Below, in pieces: positions 7,801-16,472 of a DNA stretch of 64,000 bases; positions within the stretch are counted from its first letter, which is position 1; each line of letters starts with the position of its first letter. This DNA comes from a virus: positions 32,642 to 96,641 of IMG/VR virus record IMGVR_UViG_3300025070_000019; one strand, 5' to 3'. The position numbers were made by a program, and so were the translations under genes. The notes under the pieces were generated by a model. That model had not been told where the DNA came from and searched no databases. It saw nothing but the letters and a program-made list of their open reading frames with translations.

Positions 7801-8858
7801 GTAATGAAGCACAAATAGACATACTTGTTGCAGGTCATACTGTTGATTTATATGTAGGTTATAGCATTGCTTTGAATAAAAGAGTTTGGTATGCATTCGG
7901 TTATTACTATAATAGTGCAGATCAAACACAACCTGTACCAGTTATTGATTTAACTCAAGAAGCTACAGAAGATGCTATTATATCATTATTCAATCATAAT
8001 GATCATTCACCAGCACTATCTGTTAATTATGATGACCCGAATCATCAAGTAGAACTTAATTTAGCTTTTGCTTCTCAAGCTGAAGTTACAGCAGGCACTA
8101 TAGATAATTTACCTATTGCTCCTAATACCTTAAAATCAATCACAAATGATATAGATACTTCTATTACAGATTTAGAAACTTTAGCTAGCAATACATATTT
8201 AGCTAAAGATAGTAATTTAGATGATTTACAAGATGTACCTACAGCAAGAACTAATTTAGGTTTAGGTACTGCAGCTACATATAATGTTGGTATAAATTCT
8301 GGTGAGTTATTATTAAATGGAACATTACTACCTAATAAATTTACTTATTTTAACGGTACTAATTTAGTTACAAATGATTTACCTATAGCTACTTCAACAA
8401 TAAATGGTTTAATTCAAACAACAACTATCACAGATGTAATTACTACAAATGCTTTATCTGATACTAAAGCATTGACCCCTTATGATTTAAATGAAGCCAT
8501 AACTACTAATGTAGGTACTTCTACTATACGTGATAACATTTTAAGTTTAACCAATACTTTAAAATATGAATATACCAACAATGCTACTGTAAATGCTACA
8601 GTTACTAAGCATTATTCATTAAGAGCAGACCCTAATAGTATCGTTGTAAATTTACCAGATATTACAACTGTTGCTACTGGTGCAAGAATTAGTATTAAAT
8701 TAAAAAGATTAGTTAATAACAATACTGTTACAATAAACCCATATAGTAATCAAACAATAGATGACGACACATCTAGCTTTGTACTAGATGTTGTCGGTCA
8801 AGCAATTACTTTAGTAGCAGGTAATGATAATAATGAAACTGATTGGGAGATTGTATAA
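4833..8858 (+). CDS. Large tail fibre protein with a predicted beta-helix
   Basis: 1,341 residues. Residues 1-190 look like an attachment domain with a coiled-coil stretch (ITALETNKANRSEIY). Residues about 300-480 show repeated short N-C-x-F turns (FNNCLFENT, FYNCTFNLT, FDNCFFLDS, LQGCSFKKT) expected for a right-handed parallel beta-helix. Around residue 645 is TDNSTKAATTAFVQ, a motif common in phage fibres. The last 90 residues (HYSLRADPNSIVVNLPDI...TDWEIV) form a C-terminal domain shared with the fibre at 12853-14640. Probably a receptor-binding or baseplate-attached fibre. Several strong intragenic hairpins lie in this gene. Confidence 0.85.
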   Translation: MAIDRKSRLKPGSIHPTLVDETSGLQVNPDTGILNATSLKNEINTFDQRFNNLPWKQVINVQEVFDDVDITDEATQVLELNHILVPGNTYYSRTDKAFYIYIKDVTNIDSAWQPTNWIAANRIEGFLKIPLTLDYADKEYVNTQVSQLVGVDQQTLQSIQDLLDYIANNPTANIIGRITALETNKANRSEIYTQDIIDNKLQTINTNIDLLSDSIMTPANYSCGNDPLDSDNNINDLYNNTKVRIVDDFTLNYLIKQGVEISETPLIIDQAPVLFTGLQPQKNYMFSRLNKVEINRNLSLQQGNSDQITFNNIWFAYGFEVKSTSAYVKLTFNNCLFENTSLAGGSVFSSLVEDANVNRIDLEFYNCTFNLTNNLLIKRANVSFDNCFFLDSANKDQINLYNNCDAKVINSHSESCINIYDNSLLELQGCSFKKTTGSESYLDIRNLDVNLSPSLVKLKDITFDTYETFTSDYISGTGELYLDYNIIEQNLRSALVDGTKIIVPRISSMLNAGSGIELNKFFQPYGSENFFYNDEFARDAIGAMITSSTHSSGIVWTYNDNNNKLSLSLETLSSIDLADTNNIAYKDEENVFSGTLNAFQNISTNIITNSATLSTGSVKSTTGNIDTLESANLTTTTQLSTDNSTKAATTAFVQERFSNLVAQFNSTELTELSDVTITSATLSSSQVLKYDSNTTQWINAQLDFDDLLDTDKVVTENDSVFKLGQIDPPTDQRDNGAIPETTRYLSTNQVLAWNGIDRIDEGTGDEDPNAKYIPVLINEIILYAQEANSQQGETVAGAGIITIASTEGVRDGTDLNKAVIPPYLYKHYLRRDASNIDPSETQSARDNLDIDSEFVKIDLSNATTAANYRSHIGLPALEAGKYLVGTASNWTNTDRTLGYLQPEGLDFTSSPSSKWDLSPSYFYNVKTPANETKYVVLPDINSMNPQGGTIRIKKENGSTHATAGTVSIRANDSDDVIITADNEVITSSGSNEAQIDILVAGHTVDLYVGYSIALNKRVWYAFGYYYNSADQTQPVPVIDLTQEATEDAIISLFNHNDHSPALSVNYDDPNHQVELNLAFASQAEVTAGTIDNLPIAPNTLKSITNDIDTSITDLETLASNTYLAKDSNLDDLQDVPTARTNLGLGTAATYNVGINSGELLLNGTLLPNKFTYFNGTNLVTNDLPIATSTINGLIQTTTITDVITTNALSDTKALTPYDLNEAITTNVGTSTIRDNILSLTNTLKYEYTNNATVNATVTKHYSLRADPNSIVVNLPDITTVATGARISIKLKRLVNNNTVTINPYSNQTIDDDTSSFVLDVVGQAITLVAGNDNNETDWEIV
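5844..5878. repeat. 14-bp hairpin with one bulge in the large fibre gene
   Basis: GAAAATACA-TCCCT, loop TGCAGG, then AGGGA, a bulged G, TGTATTTTC. Confidence 0.85.
6745..6791. repeat. Two adjacent hairpins in the large fibre gene
   Basis: AGTTGTC-TACT-GACAACT (6745-6762), then TACAAAAGCAG / CTGCTTTTGTA, a perfect 11-bp stem with a 6-nt loop (6764-6791). Confidence 0.85.
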
Positions 8859-9367
8859 TGAGTCATAATTTAACAAAAGTTTTAAATCAACCTGGTTTAA
8901 AAGAAATTGATAATTCGAATCAATTTATAAATGTAACATTAGATACAGATAATGTAGATGAAGGTGTTACCAATCTTTATTATACAGATGCTCGTGGATT
9001 AGCTACTATGCGAGCTAATCCTATTATACAAGATCGGCATTTTTATACTGTTGATGAACTTGCAGTTAAACAAGGCGATTTATATTGGCGAATCATATCG
9101 CCAATAAAACTTTTGCAAGCTAAAGCTTATGTTGGTACACCATCAGTAGGTGCAGATATTTCTTTACATGTAATAAAGAATGATTCTACAGCACCTGAAG
9201 ATTTACTATATGATTTAGACATTACATCTACAACCAATGAAGTTTATATTGATGATGAATATACTTTAGCTGTAGGTGATTATTTACGTGTCGATGTAGT
9301 ACAAATTGGTACTACTACAAAAGGTTCAGACCTTATTGTATCTTTTAAATATCATTCAATACTTTAA
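8858..9367 (+). CDS. Fibre-associated protein, MSH-type adaptor or head
   Basis: 169 residues from the ATG at 8858, which overlaps the stop of the large fibre (TAATG); a start 15 nt upstream would lie inside that gene. It begins MSHNLTKVLNQPG and has DNVDEGVTNLYYTDARG, a fibre motif seen in many phages. The rest is beta-rich (LYWRIISPIKLLQAKAYVG...SDLIVSFKYHSIL), compatible with a receptor-binding head or chaperone-like adaptor. The gene pair fibre + MSH protein recurs at 12853-15275 with the same junction. Confidence 0.7.
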   Translation: MSHNLTKVLNQPGLKEIDNSNQFINVTLDTDNVDEGVTNLYYTDARGLATMRANPIIQDRHFYTVDELAVKQGDLYWRIISPIKLLQAKAYVGTPSVGADISLHVIKNDSTAPEDLLYDLDITSTTNEVYIDDEYTLAVGDYLRVDVVQIGTTTKGSDLIVSFKYHSIL

Positions 9368-9383
9368 TTAAGGATTATATATT

Positions 9384-11600
9384 ATGGCTGTTGTTAAAGA
9401 AATTACAGGAAAACTTTTAATTGCTGATCGTGATAATGGAACAACAAGTAGTGGTCAAATTGCACTACCTGAAGTTTCAATTATAAATGACAACAATACT
9501 GTACTTATAGAAAATGAATCTCAACAAACTCTTTACTTGAATAACGAAGCTCATGATTCTGTTACATTAACACCATATTTTGATAAAAAAGCAACAGGTA
9601 TAAAAAGAAATGCTAAAAATGTTTTTAATCAATTTTCTAATAACATGCTTTTAACTTCAAAACCTCAATGTAGAACTAATTGGAATGATGATACATATAC
9701 TGCTAGCACATATTGGGACAATTGTAGTTTAGATGCTATAAAATATAGCAATGAAACATTTCATAAAAACTTAACATCAGAAGCCTATGATTTTAATCCT
9801 AATTTTTATAAGTTTACAGCTAACAATCAAGAATATACTCTTTTGTTATCTTATGCATTTGAAGACATTGGAAATGTAGCTCAAGCAATTGAAAACACAA
9901 CTCATTTTACTATAATAAAAGGTGATGACTATTCTAATCCAATTGCTACTTTAGAGTTAGACTATAGTAATAACGGTTTATATCCAGACAATATTCATTA
10001 TAGCACAAAATTACCTTTATATTTTGAAATATTAACTATAGATACAACAAATCTTTCTAGTTGTTTTGCAGTTTTACATTTTACTGCTTATCGTGAGTAT
10101 CAATATGAATATATTAAAGGTCAAGGTTTAATTACACTTAATTTTGATTTAAATACTTTTGCATGGAAATCTTCACCTATAAATTTAATATTTCCCAATC
10201 CAGTTTTCCCTGCAAATCAAGATTCGATTTTAGCTGATCTTGATTTGCAGACTGCACCACCAAGTAAAACTAATAAATTATCACATAACTTATTTTATTG
10301 TGGAAAAGATACATCTTCTAATCATATTTTTATGGATATAAATTTAGACCATGATTATGCTTCTGATGGTGGAGCAATAGCTGATGGAGAAATTTCATTT
10401 ACATTATATGAATTAGATGAAGTAAATATGATTTTAGATGCAACAACTAGATTTGTTGCATCAGATAATAATATTGCAAACGTAAAAACAATAACAGATA
10501 ATTATGTAAATGGAGATTTAATAAATATATATTGTTCTAAGTTTCAAGCTTTAGATAGTAACAAATCTAATACAATGTATTCTTACATTGCAGCTTTTGA
10601 TAATTCTGGCAATTTCAAACCAATAAGAATAATATGGAATAAAAATATAGTTATTAGCAATTACGCAGGCACTGGTACTGCACCATTATATGTAGATGAA
10701 TGTACAGTTACTTTTCCTAATTCTAATCCATCTACTAATTATATTAAGAATTGGGCTTCTAACTATGCAGATGCTGCAGATACTTTAGATTCTGTAGCAT
10801 CTAGCAATTATAGAAGTTTACCAAACATACCTTTATTTATGAAAAGTTTATCATTATTGAGTCCAACAGATAATACTATAAACTTTACTTACCTTTTTAA
10901 GAAAAATGAATTAGCTAATCATTTTCATGCTGCTGACGCTCTGCATTCAGATTTAACTTCTTTTTCAATTGATGTATCAGATTTTGCAACTAATTCTGAT
11001 TTAAATTTAACTTATCAGTCTTCATATACTTTAAAAGCTTTAGATTTAATCTACAATTCTGCAGTTAATAAAATTAAAGCAATTACTCCTACAGGTATAA
11101 AAATGCTTTCATATTCAGCAAATGCATGGGTTTTATCTTCAGAACATACAGGCATTTACAATGTATTAGCAGAGGATAGTTATGGGCGCAATTGGGCTTT
11201 AAATATGCCTGTAGCAGATTTAAGCTCTTTAAGTGATTCTGCTTTGCAGTACATTTATTTAAATGTAAAAAATGTAGATATGAAGTTAGAATTATTATCA
11301 GATACGCTTCCACACGTAACATCTTTATCATTAGAAACACCAAATCAGACCTATGCTGGGTCTGATTTAAACAATCGTTTAATTGTAAATGCATATGATG
11401 AAACAAATGTTAGAATTGCAAAAGATGTACGTTTAACTATTGAAGGCAACAACTGTACATTTGATGCAGATTTTGCACAAGGTATTACTGCAGGTGCTAC
11501 TACAGCAGTAGTTACTACATCTACTAGTGCAGATACATTTGTTGATATAACAATTACTAATTCTGGCTTAATTAATGTATCAGCATCATTTGATCTATAA
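9384..11600 (+). CDS. Structural protein with C-terminal Ig-like domain
   Basis: 738 residues, start behind AAGGA. The body is not recognised. The last 90 residues (LIVNAYDETNVRIAKDVRL... to ...INVSASFDL) have the pattern of an invasin-type Ig-like domain, common in phage fibres and baseplates. It contains HFHAADALHSD near residue 513, a metal-site-like His cluster. Placed between fibre genes and followed by another structural gene 11 nt later, so a virion role is likely. It holds a perfect 14-bp hairpin at 10210-10250. Confidence 0.7.
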   Translation: MAVVKEITGKLLIADRDNGTTSSGQIALPEVSIINDNNTVLIENESQQTLYLNNEAHDSVTLTPYFDKKATGIKRNAKNVFNQFSNNMLLTSKPQCRTNWNDDTYTASTYWDNCSLDAIKYSNETFHKNLTSEAYDFNPNFYKFTANNQEYTLLLSYAFEDIGNVAQAIENTTHFTIIKGDDYSNPIATLELDYSNNGLYPDNIHYSTKLPLYFEILTIDTTNLSSCFAVLHFTAYREYQYEYIKGQGLITLNFDLNTFAWKSSPINLIFPNPVFPANQDSILADLDLQTAPPSKTNKLSHNLFYCGKDTSSNHIFMDINLDHDYASDGGAIADGEISFTLYELDEVNMILDATTRFVASDNNIANVKTITDNYVNGDLINIYCSKFQALDSNKSNTMYSYIAAFDNSGNFKPIRIIWNKNIVISNYAGTGTAPLYVDECTVTFPNSNPSTNYIKNWASNYADAADTLDSVASSNYRSLPNIPLFMKSLSLLSPTDNTINFTYLFKKNELANHFHAADALHSDLTSFSIDVSDFATNSDLNLTYQSSYTLKALDLIYNSAVNKIKAITPTGIKMLSYSANAWVLSSEHTGIYNVLAEDSYGRNWALNMPVADLSSLSDSALQYIYLNVKNVDMKLELLSDTLPHVTSLSLETPNQTYAGSDLNNRLIVNAYDETNVRIAKDVRLTIEGNNCTFDADFAQGITAGATTAVVTTSTSADTFVDITITNSGLINVSASFDL
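10210..10250. repeat. 14-bp perfect hairpin in the 738-residue gene
   Basis: CTGCAAATCAAGAT / ATCTTGATTTGCAG with a 13-nt loop, inside coding sequence. Confidence 0.9.
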
Positions 11601-11611
11601 GGATAAAGCTC

Positions 11612-12190
11612 ATGGCATTACATGGATTTGTAGATAGCGTAAAAGAAACATTATCTTTTCAAGTAAAAGATAATTATTTTGTAGTTAATAATCAAACTAG
11701 AGAGAAAAAACTTTTATCATTTGATTTAAAAGTATTTCTGTTTGATGAATTTTTATCTTCTCAAAACCACACTAATGTTAATTTTAATTCTTATAATTCA
11801 TTTGAACTATTTGAGAATGTAGAAGAAGAATCTTACTCTAACCAACCTACATATAATGGTTCTACTGGAGTAGTATCTAAGCTTATGCATTATGTAAATA
11901 AAGCATATTCTTATAGAAATAATACTTTAAGTTATACTACATCTATAGTATCTACAAATATAGATTTTCTTAAATCAACACAACCAACTTACACTTATGA
12001 TGAAAATGACATAAATTATTTTAGTAAAAACTTAATAACTTATATTTCAGGTGCTGATGTTGATATAAATATAGAGTATAACAAATCACAAGATTACGTT
12101 AACCAATACTTCGAAGAAGAACCTTCATCTAATGGAGGAGGTTCTGAAGAACCTCCAGAAGTTACTGGTTTAAAAGAATTTTGGGCATAG
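11612..12190 (+). CDS. Hypothetical structural protein
   Basis: 192 residues. The N-terminus (MALHGFVDSVKETLSFQVKDNYFVVN) is followed by a Tyr/Asn-rich region and a flexible tail SSNGGGSEEPPEV. No family recognised. A GGAGGTTC-TGAA-GAACCTCC hairpin covers the Gly-rich tail (12137-12156). The next start lies 8 nt downstream. The role is assumed structural from its place in the fibre cassette. Confidence 0.6.
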   Translation: MALHGFVDSVKETLSFQVKDNYFVVNNQTREKKLLSFDLKVFLFDEFLSSQNHTNVNFNSYNSFELFENVEEESYSNQPTYNGSTGVVSKLMHYVNKAYSYRNNTLSYTTSIVSTNIDFLKSTQPTYTYDENDINYFSKNLITYISGADVDINIEYNKSQDYVNQYFEEEPSSNGGGSEEPPEVTGLKEFWA

Positions 12191-12198
12191 GAGATATT

Positions 12199-12504
12199 AT
12201 GACTGTTGTTACTATATATAATTCTACAGTTACTACTACAAATTTAACTAACATTACAAATAGAGCGCGTTTAGTTACGCATGACTTAAGTAGTCAACTA
12301 ACTAATAACTCGTTGATATTTATTTTATCACCACCAGCAGTGATTGAAAGTGTTCAAGTAGTTGTAGATGGTCTTACTTTAAAGCCATCTACAGCTAATG
12401 TCGTTGGTGATTACAGTTTGAATAATGCGACTCAACTAGAGCTTCTATTTAATTCACCCTTATCTACTAGCTCTACTATATTAGCAATTTACGAAGAGGC
12501 ATAA
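12199..12504 (+). CDS. Small fibre-module protein
   Basis: 101 residues from the ATG behind AGGAGA; an upstream TTG at 12181 is in frame but overlaps the previous gene. The pattern THDLSSQLTNNSLIFILSPPAV, VQVVVDGLTLKP, DYSL..., ILAIYEEA matches the 4462-4833 protein and the next gene, so these are paralogous beta-modules. Probably a fibre subunit or adaptor. Confidence 0.65.
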   Translation: MTVVTIYNSTVTTTNLTNITNRARLVTHDLSSQLTNNSLIFILSPPAVIESVQVVVDGLTLKPSTANVVGDYSLNNATQLELLFNSPLSTSSTILAIYEEA

Positions 12505-12506
12505 AA

Positions 12507-12842
12507 ATGGCACGTATCACTAAAATAAAAAGAGATAGTTTAGATTTACCTGAAATATTTGCATCTGGTTATCAAACAGATGCAAATGGCAAAGTTATAA
12601 CTGGTTACAAATGGAAAACACATGTTCCATCTTTAAGTCAAGGTATTCATACACAGTTCCAACTACCAGACCCAGTATTAGTTGTTAATAACGTTGAATT
12701 AATATTTTTATTTGTAAATGGTGTTCAAATAACTGCAGATAAAATTTCGTTGCAAAGCCAAAATAGCTTAGTAATATACAGCAATACTGAATTCAGTATT
12801 GATCAAGATGATGTAGTTGAAATAAAATACGTAGCAGCTTAA
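12507..12842 (+). CDS. Small fibre-module protein
   Basis: 111 residues, starting 2 nt after the previous stop. It has the same layout as its neighbour (IHTQFQLPDPVLV, LIFLFVNGVQIT, VVEIKYVAA), that is, a beta-strand carrying an x-V-N/D-G-V turn and a C-terminal strand ending in I-x-Y. It contains a perfect 11-bp hairpin (12557-12587) and a perfect 20-nt palindrome (12782-12801). Confidence 0.65.
   Translation: MARITKIKRDSLDLPEIFASGYQTDANGKVITGYKWKTHVPSLSQGIHTQFQLPDPVLVVNNVELIFLFVNGVQITADKISLQSQNSLVIYSNTEFSIDQDDVVEIKYVAA
12557..12587. repeat. 11-bp perfect hairpin
   Basis: ATTTGCATCTG / CAGATGCAAAT with a 9-nt loop, in the small fibre-module gene at 12507. Confidence 0.85.
12782..12801. repeat. 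20-nt perfect palindrome
   Basis: CAATACTGAATTCAGTATTG, in the same gene, 41 nt before its stop. Confidence 0.9.
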
Positions 12843-12852
12843 GAGGTTTACA

Positions 12853-14640
12853 ATGAAAATTAAATCTAAACAACTAGAAGAAAATTTAGGTTCTCAATCT
12901 TCTCCATTTACATCTGTGCATTCTTCAGATTTTACTGGTAGCTTAACAGGACCTATTCGGTTTAAAGCTAAAAACGAAACAGGCGTTGCAGTAGCTAAGG
13001 GTGTTCCAGTTTATATAAATGGAGTTAGTGGTGATGTCCCAACCATTGCTCTTGCAGATTCCGATACAATAAATATGCCTTGTGTTGGTTTAACAGAATC
13101 TGCAGCTAATAATAATGCTGAAGTTTATATTGTAAGTTTCGGTAATCTTACAGGTTTAAATACAGCCGCTTTAGGTACAGATATTGTTGGAGATACTGTA
13201 TATATAAGTACAACAGCAGGTGCTTTAACTTTAACGCCTCCAGCAGGCAGTTCAAGTAAGTTACAAAATATAGGTCAAGTAATAAGAGAGCATGCAACAG
13301 ATGGCATTATTAAAGTTGGTGGTGCAGGCCGTACAGCTGCAACACCAAACTTAGATCAAGGTAAAATATTTATTGGCAATGCTTCTAATCAATCATCTTC
13401 AAGTGTTTATACATTACCCATTGCAGATGGTAGTAGTGGGCAAGTACTTACTACTGATGGTTCTGGAGCAGTTACATTTCAAGATGCTAGTGGAGGTGGT
13501 GGTAGTTCTGCTGCTGATGATATTACTGCTGGTGATGCAGCAGTTAATATCACTACAACATCTGGTAATATTACTATTGATGCTCAAGCAAATGATTCTG
13601 ATATCATATTTAAAGGTACAGATAATAATTCTGATATAACTATGTTAACTTTAGATGGTTCAGACTCTGGTACAGCTATATTTAATAATAATTTAAAACT
13701 TAAAAGTGATTACAGCGTTTTATATTTTGGTTCAGATGACGATGTACTTGTACAACATGACCCAGATGATGGTTTAAAGTTTCAAGTAAGTTATAGCAAT
13801 GAAAGTATTCGAGACCCAAGGTTTACATTTCAAACAACTTCTGGAAACAATTCTGTAGGCCCTTATCTAACTTTTATGCATAGTGGTAGTGACTCTAATA
13901 ATGATACTATTGGTAATCTTGAATTTAGAGCTGCTACTACTACTAGTAATATACTTTCTGGAACAACAGATTACGCTTTAATCAAAGCTAAAATTTTAGA
14001 TAGAACTAATGCAACTAGATCTGCAGAAGTTTCTATTGCTACTCAAAGTAATGGAACCTCTACTACTGCATTACAAGTTTACGGTAATTCATCTAATACA
14101 AATGTAATAACCAAAATAAATAAAATAGTTAATGTAGCTGATCATGATGGTACTACAGGTTTACAATTAGCAGGTACTTTAGTTACTACTACTGCTGCAG
14201 AACTTAACATTATGGATGGTGATACTTCAGCAACTTCTACTACTTTAGTAGATGCTGACCGTATTATAATTAATGATGCTGGAACAATGAAGCAAGTTGC
14301 ATTAACAGATGTTATGACATATGTTAATGCAAATGTATCTGGTGGTGGTGGATTTACATACACAGCAATCACATCAGCATCTTCACCCGTTGCAGGAGCA
14401 GCCTCAACTCATTATTCAGCAGATACATCAGGCGGAGCGATCACAATCAATCTTCCTGCTTTGAGTGGTGTGACGGCAGGCACTGAGATTCGAGTAAAAC
14501 TTAAAACAGCAGGAAATACATTGACTCTTGATGGTAATCTATCAGAGACAATCGACGGCTCAACCACATACACTCTCACAGTACAAAACCAAGCTGTCAC
14601 TCTTGTGAGTGATGGATCATCAAATTGGGAGGTCATCTAA
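12853..14640 (+). CDS. Tail fibre protein of marine-phage type, apparently chimeric
   Basis: 595 residues. The middle (ADDITAGDAAVNITTTSGN, DSDIIFKGTDNNSDITMLTL, SDDDVLVQHDPDDGLKFQ) is a style I know from cyanophage and pelagiphage fibres. A Gly-rich linker (NVSGGGGF) near residue 500 is followed by a C-terminal domain (HYSADTSGGAITINLP... to ...SNWEVI) homologous to the end of the 4833-8858 fibre. At that linker (base about 14350) the DNA becomes richer in G and C, which suggests the C-terminal domain was exchanged by recombination. The stop overlaps the next ATG (TAATG). Confidence 0.82.
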   Translation: MKIKSKQLEENLGSQSSPFTSVHSSDFTGSLTGPIRFKAKNETGVAVAKGVPVYINGVSGDVPTIALADSDTINMPCVGLTESAANNNAEVYIVSFGNLTGLNTAALGTDIVGDTVYISTTAGALTLTPPAGSSSKLQNIGQVIREHATDGIIKVGGAGRTAATPNLDQGKIFIGNASNQSSSSVYTLPIADGSSGQVLTTDGSGAVTFQDASGGGGSSAADDITAGDAAVNITTTSGNITIDAQANDSDIIFKGTDNNSDITMLTLDGSDSGTAIFNNNLKLKSDYSVLYFGSDDDVLVQHDPDDGLKFQVSYSNESIRDPRFTFQTTSGNNSVGPYLTFMHSGSDSNNDTIGNLEFRAATTTSNILSGTTDYALIKAKILDRTNATRSAEVSIATQSNGTSTTALQVYGNSSNTNVITKINKIVNVADHDGTTGLQLAGTLVTTTAAELNIMDGDTSATSTTLVDADRIIINDAGTMKQVALTDVMTYVNANVSGGGGFTYTAITSASSPVAGAASTHYSADTSGGAITINLPALSGVTAGTEIRVKLKTAGNTLTLDGNLSETIDGSTTYTLTVQNQAVTLVSDGSSNWEVI

Positions 14641-15275
14641 TGAGTCATAATAAAATAACAGTAGCAAGTCAAAGCCCTGATTCAAATGGTGATGTTTCGA
14701 TTGATGTTGCCAATATGTCAGATGTAAATATTAGTACACCATCCGACAATCAAGTATTGCAATATTCGACAGCATCAAGCCAATGGCAAAATCAAACTCT
14801 TTCAGTCGGGTCAGGCTTGCTTGTTCTAGGTCAAGGGGATTCGGACGCATACAGTAATAGCGGTGCTAGTTCAATGAGTGGAGACGTTTATTTATATGCT
14901 CCCTCAGCTTCTATTGTAAATACTCTCGGTGCAACAATCACTAAATATCTTGCCACAGATTGGGTCACATCCATCACATTGCCTCCTGGTAATTATCAAG
15001 CTATGATCACTTATAGAGTTGAGTTTTCAGCAAGTGGATATTTCAATTACGGATTAACAGACACAAGCGGAACAACAGAGTATACATCAAGAGCATATAT
15101 CGGGGAAGATAGGACAAACATTGATAATGCGGCTAGTACTGCTCTGGGCTATTTTGAATTAGCCTCATCAACTACAGTTATTTTGCATAATAACGCTTCC
15201 TCTGGCGTTGCTTCAGTAGCAAGCCAAGGAAACACCCCTGCCGAATTTAGTACTTTAATGATTCGGAGCGTGTAA
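14640..15275 (+). CDS. MSH-type fibre tip or receptor-binding protein
   Basis: 211 residues from the ATG overlapping the fibre stop. It starts MSHNKITVASQSPDSNGDVSIDV, similar to the starts of the 8858 and 15277 proteins. The C-terminal 130 residues are a beta-rich jelly-roll-like head (YLATDWVTSITLPPGNYQ... to ...STLMIRSV), reminiscent of C1q/TNF-like phage tips; that likeness is by pattern only. The DNA is distinctly richer in G+C than the rest of the window (25 of 60 in 14941-15000). Confidence 0.7.
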   Translation: MSHNKITVASQSPDSNGDVSIDVANMSDVNISTPSDNQVLQYSTASSQWQNQTLSVGSGLLVLGQGDSDAYSNSGASSMSGDVYLYAPSASIVNTLGATITKYLATDWVTSITLPPGNYQAMITYRVEFSASGYFNYGLTDTSGTTEYTSRAYIGEDRTNIDNAASTALGYFELASSTTVILHNNASSGVASVASQGNTPAEFSTLMIRSV

Positions 15276-15276
15276 A

Positions 15277-15882
15277 ATGTCTCATTTATTAAACTCTGTA
15301 AATAATGTTAAAAGCTCAAGTGATGGAAATATAAATCTAGGTTTATCTAGTTTAATGAGTTCACCCTCTGATACTGATGTAGTGGGTATTGATGGCGGTG
15401 GAAGTTCTAAGAAATTGGCAATAGGAACTAATGTTGGGGATCTTGCTATGTCTTATGTAGTCCAGTCGGCAGGCTGGGCAGGTTCAGGTACGATCACAGA
15501 GGGATATAATACTTATTTAAGAGGGAGTAGTTGTACAGTAGAGGAAAACACATCAATTATTACAAGACATGCCGCAGGAGGGGCTTCTTGGTTGCAGGGC
15601 TGGACTTTAGTAGCGGGCAATTATTTAATGTTAGCAAGCTGGGGGTTTAGTTTGTCAAGCGGTGGGAATTGTAATGTACAGTTTTATAATGCGACCACTG
15701 CGGCATATGTGGGGCCTAAAATGCACTTTATAACAGGCAATTTTAGCAATCGATTGATTTATCATGCTAACATCTCTAGTAGTACTCGATTCGAGTTGAG
15801 AGCGCGTGATGTTGTTAATAATGTAAATTTATTTGATGCGTCAAGTATGTTCGCATGTACAATACAAATATTTAAAGTTTAA
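15277..15882 (+). CDS. MSH-type fibre tip, paralogue of the preceding gene
   Basis: 201 residues, starting 1 nt after the previous stop. The N-terminus MSHLLNSVNNVKSSSDGNINL matches the previous gene's motif, and the C-terminal head has the same outline (WTLVAGNYLMLASWGFSL, ending CTIQIFKV). Likely an alternative or duplicated receptor-binding tip. It lies within the compositionally distinct block. Confidence 0.68.
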   Translation: MSHLLNSVNNVKSSSDGNINLGLSSLMSSPSDTDVVGIDGGGSSKKLAIGTNVGDLAMSYVVQSAGWAGSGTITEGYNTYLRGSSCTVEENTSIITRHAAGGASWLQGWTLVAGNYLMLASWGFSLSSGGNCNVQFYNATTAAYVGPKMHFITGNFSNRLIYHANISSSTRFELRARDVVNNVNLFDASSMFACTIQIFKV

Positions 15883-15899
15883 AAAATTAGGAGTTTATT

Positions 15900-16262
15900 A
15901 TGTATGTCACTGTAAAATGTAATCAATCTTTAACTGTTGGTCAAGTCGTATCTTATAGTTTATCGAGTAATCAATGGGAGGTTGCAAACTCAATCTCTGA
16001 AGAGATCTCAGTAGTCAAAGATATGCCCTACAACAACGGAACAGATGAGAATCCTGAATATGTTTGTAAAATTCTTGTCTCTGGTCCTGTTCGTTGTTTC
16101 GCTTCAAGAGATATACCAGTGCAAGGAGGTCAATTGAATATTGAGAACGGAAAAGTATTTGTTGATAATTCGCTCACAGAATCAACAGGATTCATCGTGC
16201 CCAAAGACATCAATGAAGCTGATCGAGTTGTTGACTCTTCTGTTGTTATTGTTTTGAGGTAA
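15900..16262 (+). CDS. Small beta-rich structural protein
   Basis: 120 residues, start behind TAGGAG. The sequence (MYVTVKCNQSLTVGQVVSYSL, ILVSGPVRCFASRDIPVQGG, VDSSVVIVLR) looks like a small all-beta decoration or fibre-base domain. It is the last gene of the GC-richer block. No family named. Confidence 0.6.
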   Translation: MYVTVKCNQSLTVGQVVSYSLSSNQWEVANSISEEISVVKDMPYNNGTDENPEYVCKILVSGPVRCFASRDIPVQGGQLNIENGKVFVDNSLTESTGFIVPKDINEADRVVDSSVVIVLR

Positions 16263-16264
16263 TC

Positions 16265-16333
16265 ATGACAATTTATGTAAATGTGATATTTCAAATTCTT
16301 GGCCTGTTTAGCACTGTAATCGATGTGATTTAG
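16265..16333 (+). CDS. Possible 22-residue hydrophobic peptide
   Basis: An ATG 2 nt behind the previous stop, with GAGG 7 nt upstream, opens a 22-codon frame MTIYVNVIFQILGLFSTVIDVI. The composition fits a single membrane helix. It may be a real micropeptide or the remnant of a gene cut by recombination at the end of the GC-richer block. Confidence 0.3.
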   Translation: MTIYVNVIFQILGLFSTVIDVI

Positions 16334-16428
16334 TATGTATCAAACATGATCAACAGTTTACGGAATGGATCTTCTGCTACAGATAAATTTTATAATATTA
16401 ATTTATCAACATACTCAATTTAATATAT

Positions 16429-16436
16429 TATAAATA
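16429..16436 (+). promoter_or_regulatory. Candidate T4-type late promoter (TATAAATA)
   Basis: Exact match to the T4-type late -10 sequence, 81 nt upstream of the start at 16517 and in a noncoding gap. Chance matches occur in this A+T-rich DNA (for example inside genes at 18299 and near 26003), so the intergenic position is the main support. It would imply a gp55-like late sigma factor elsewhere in the genome. Confidence 0.4.
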
Positions 16437-16472
16437 GTAAATTGAAATTATCTTTTACAATAAATTATTATA

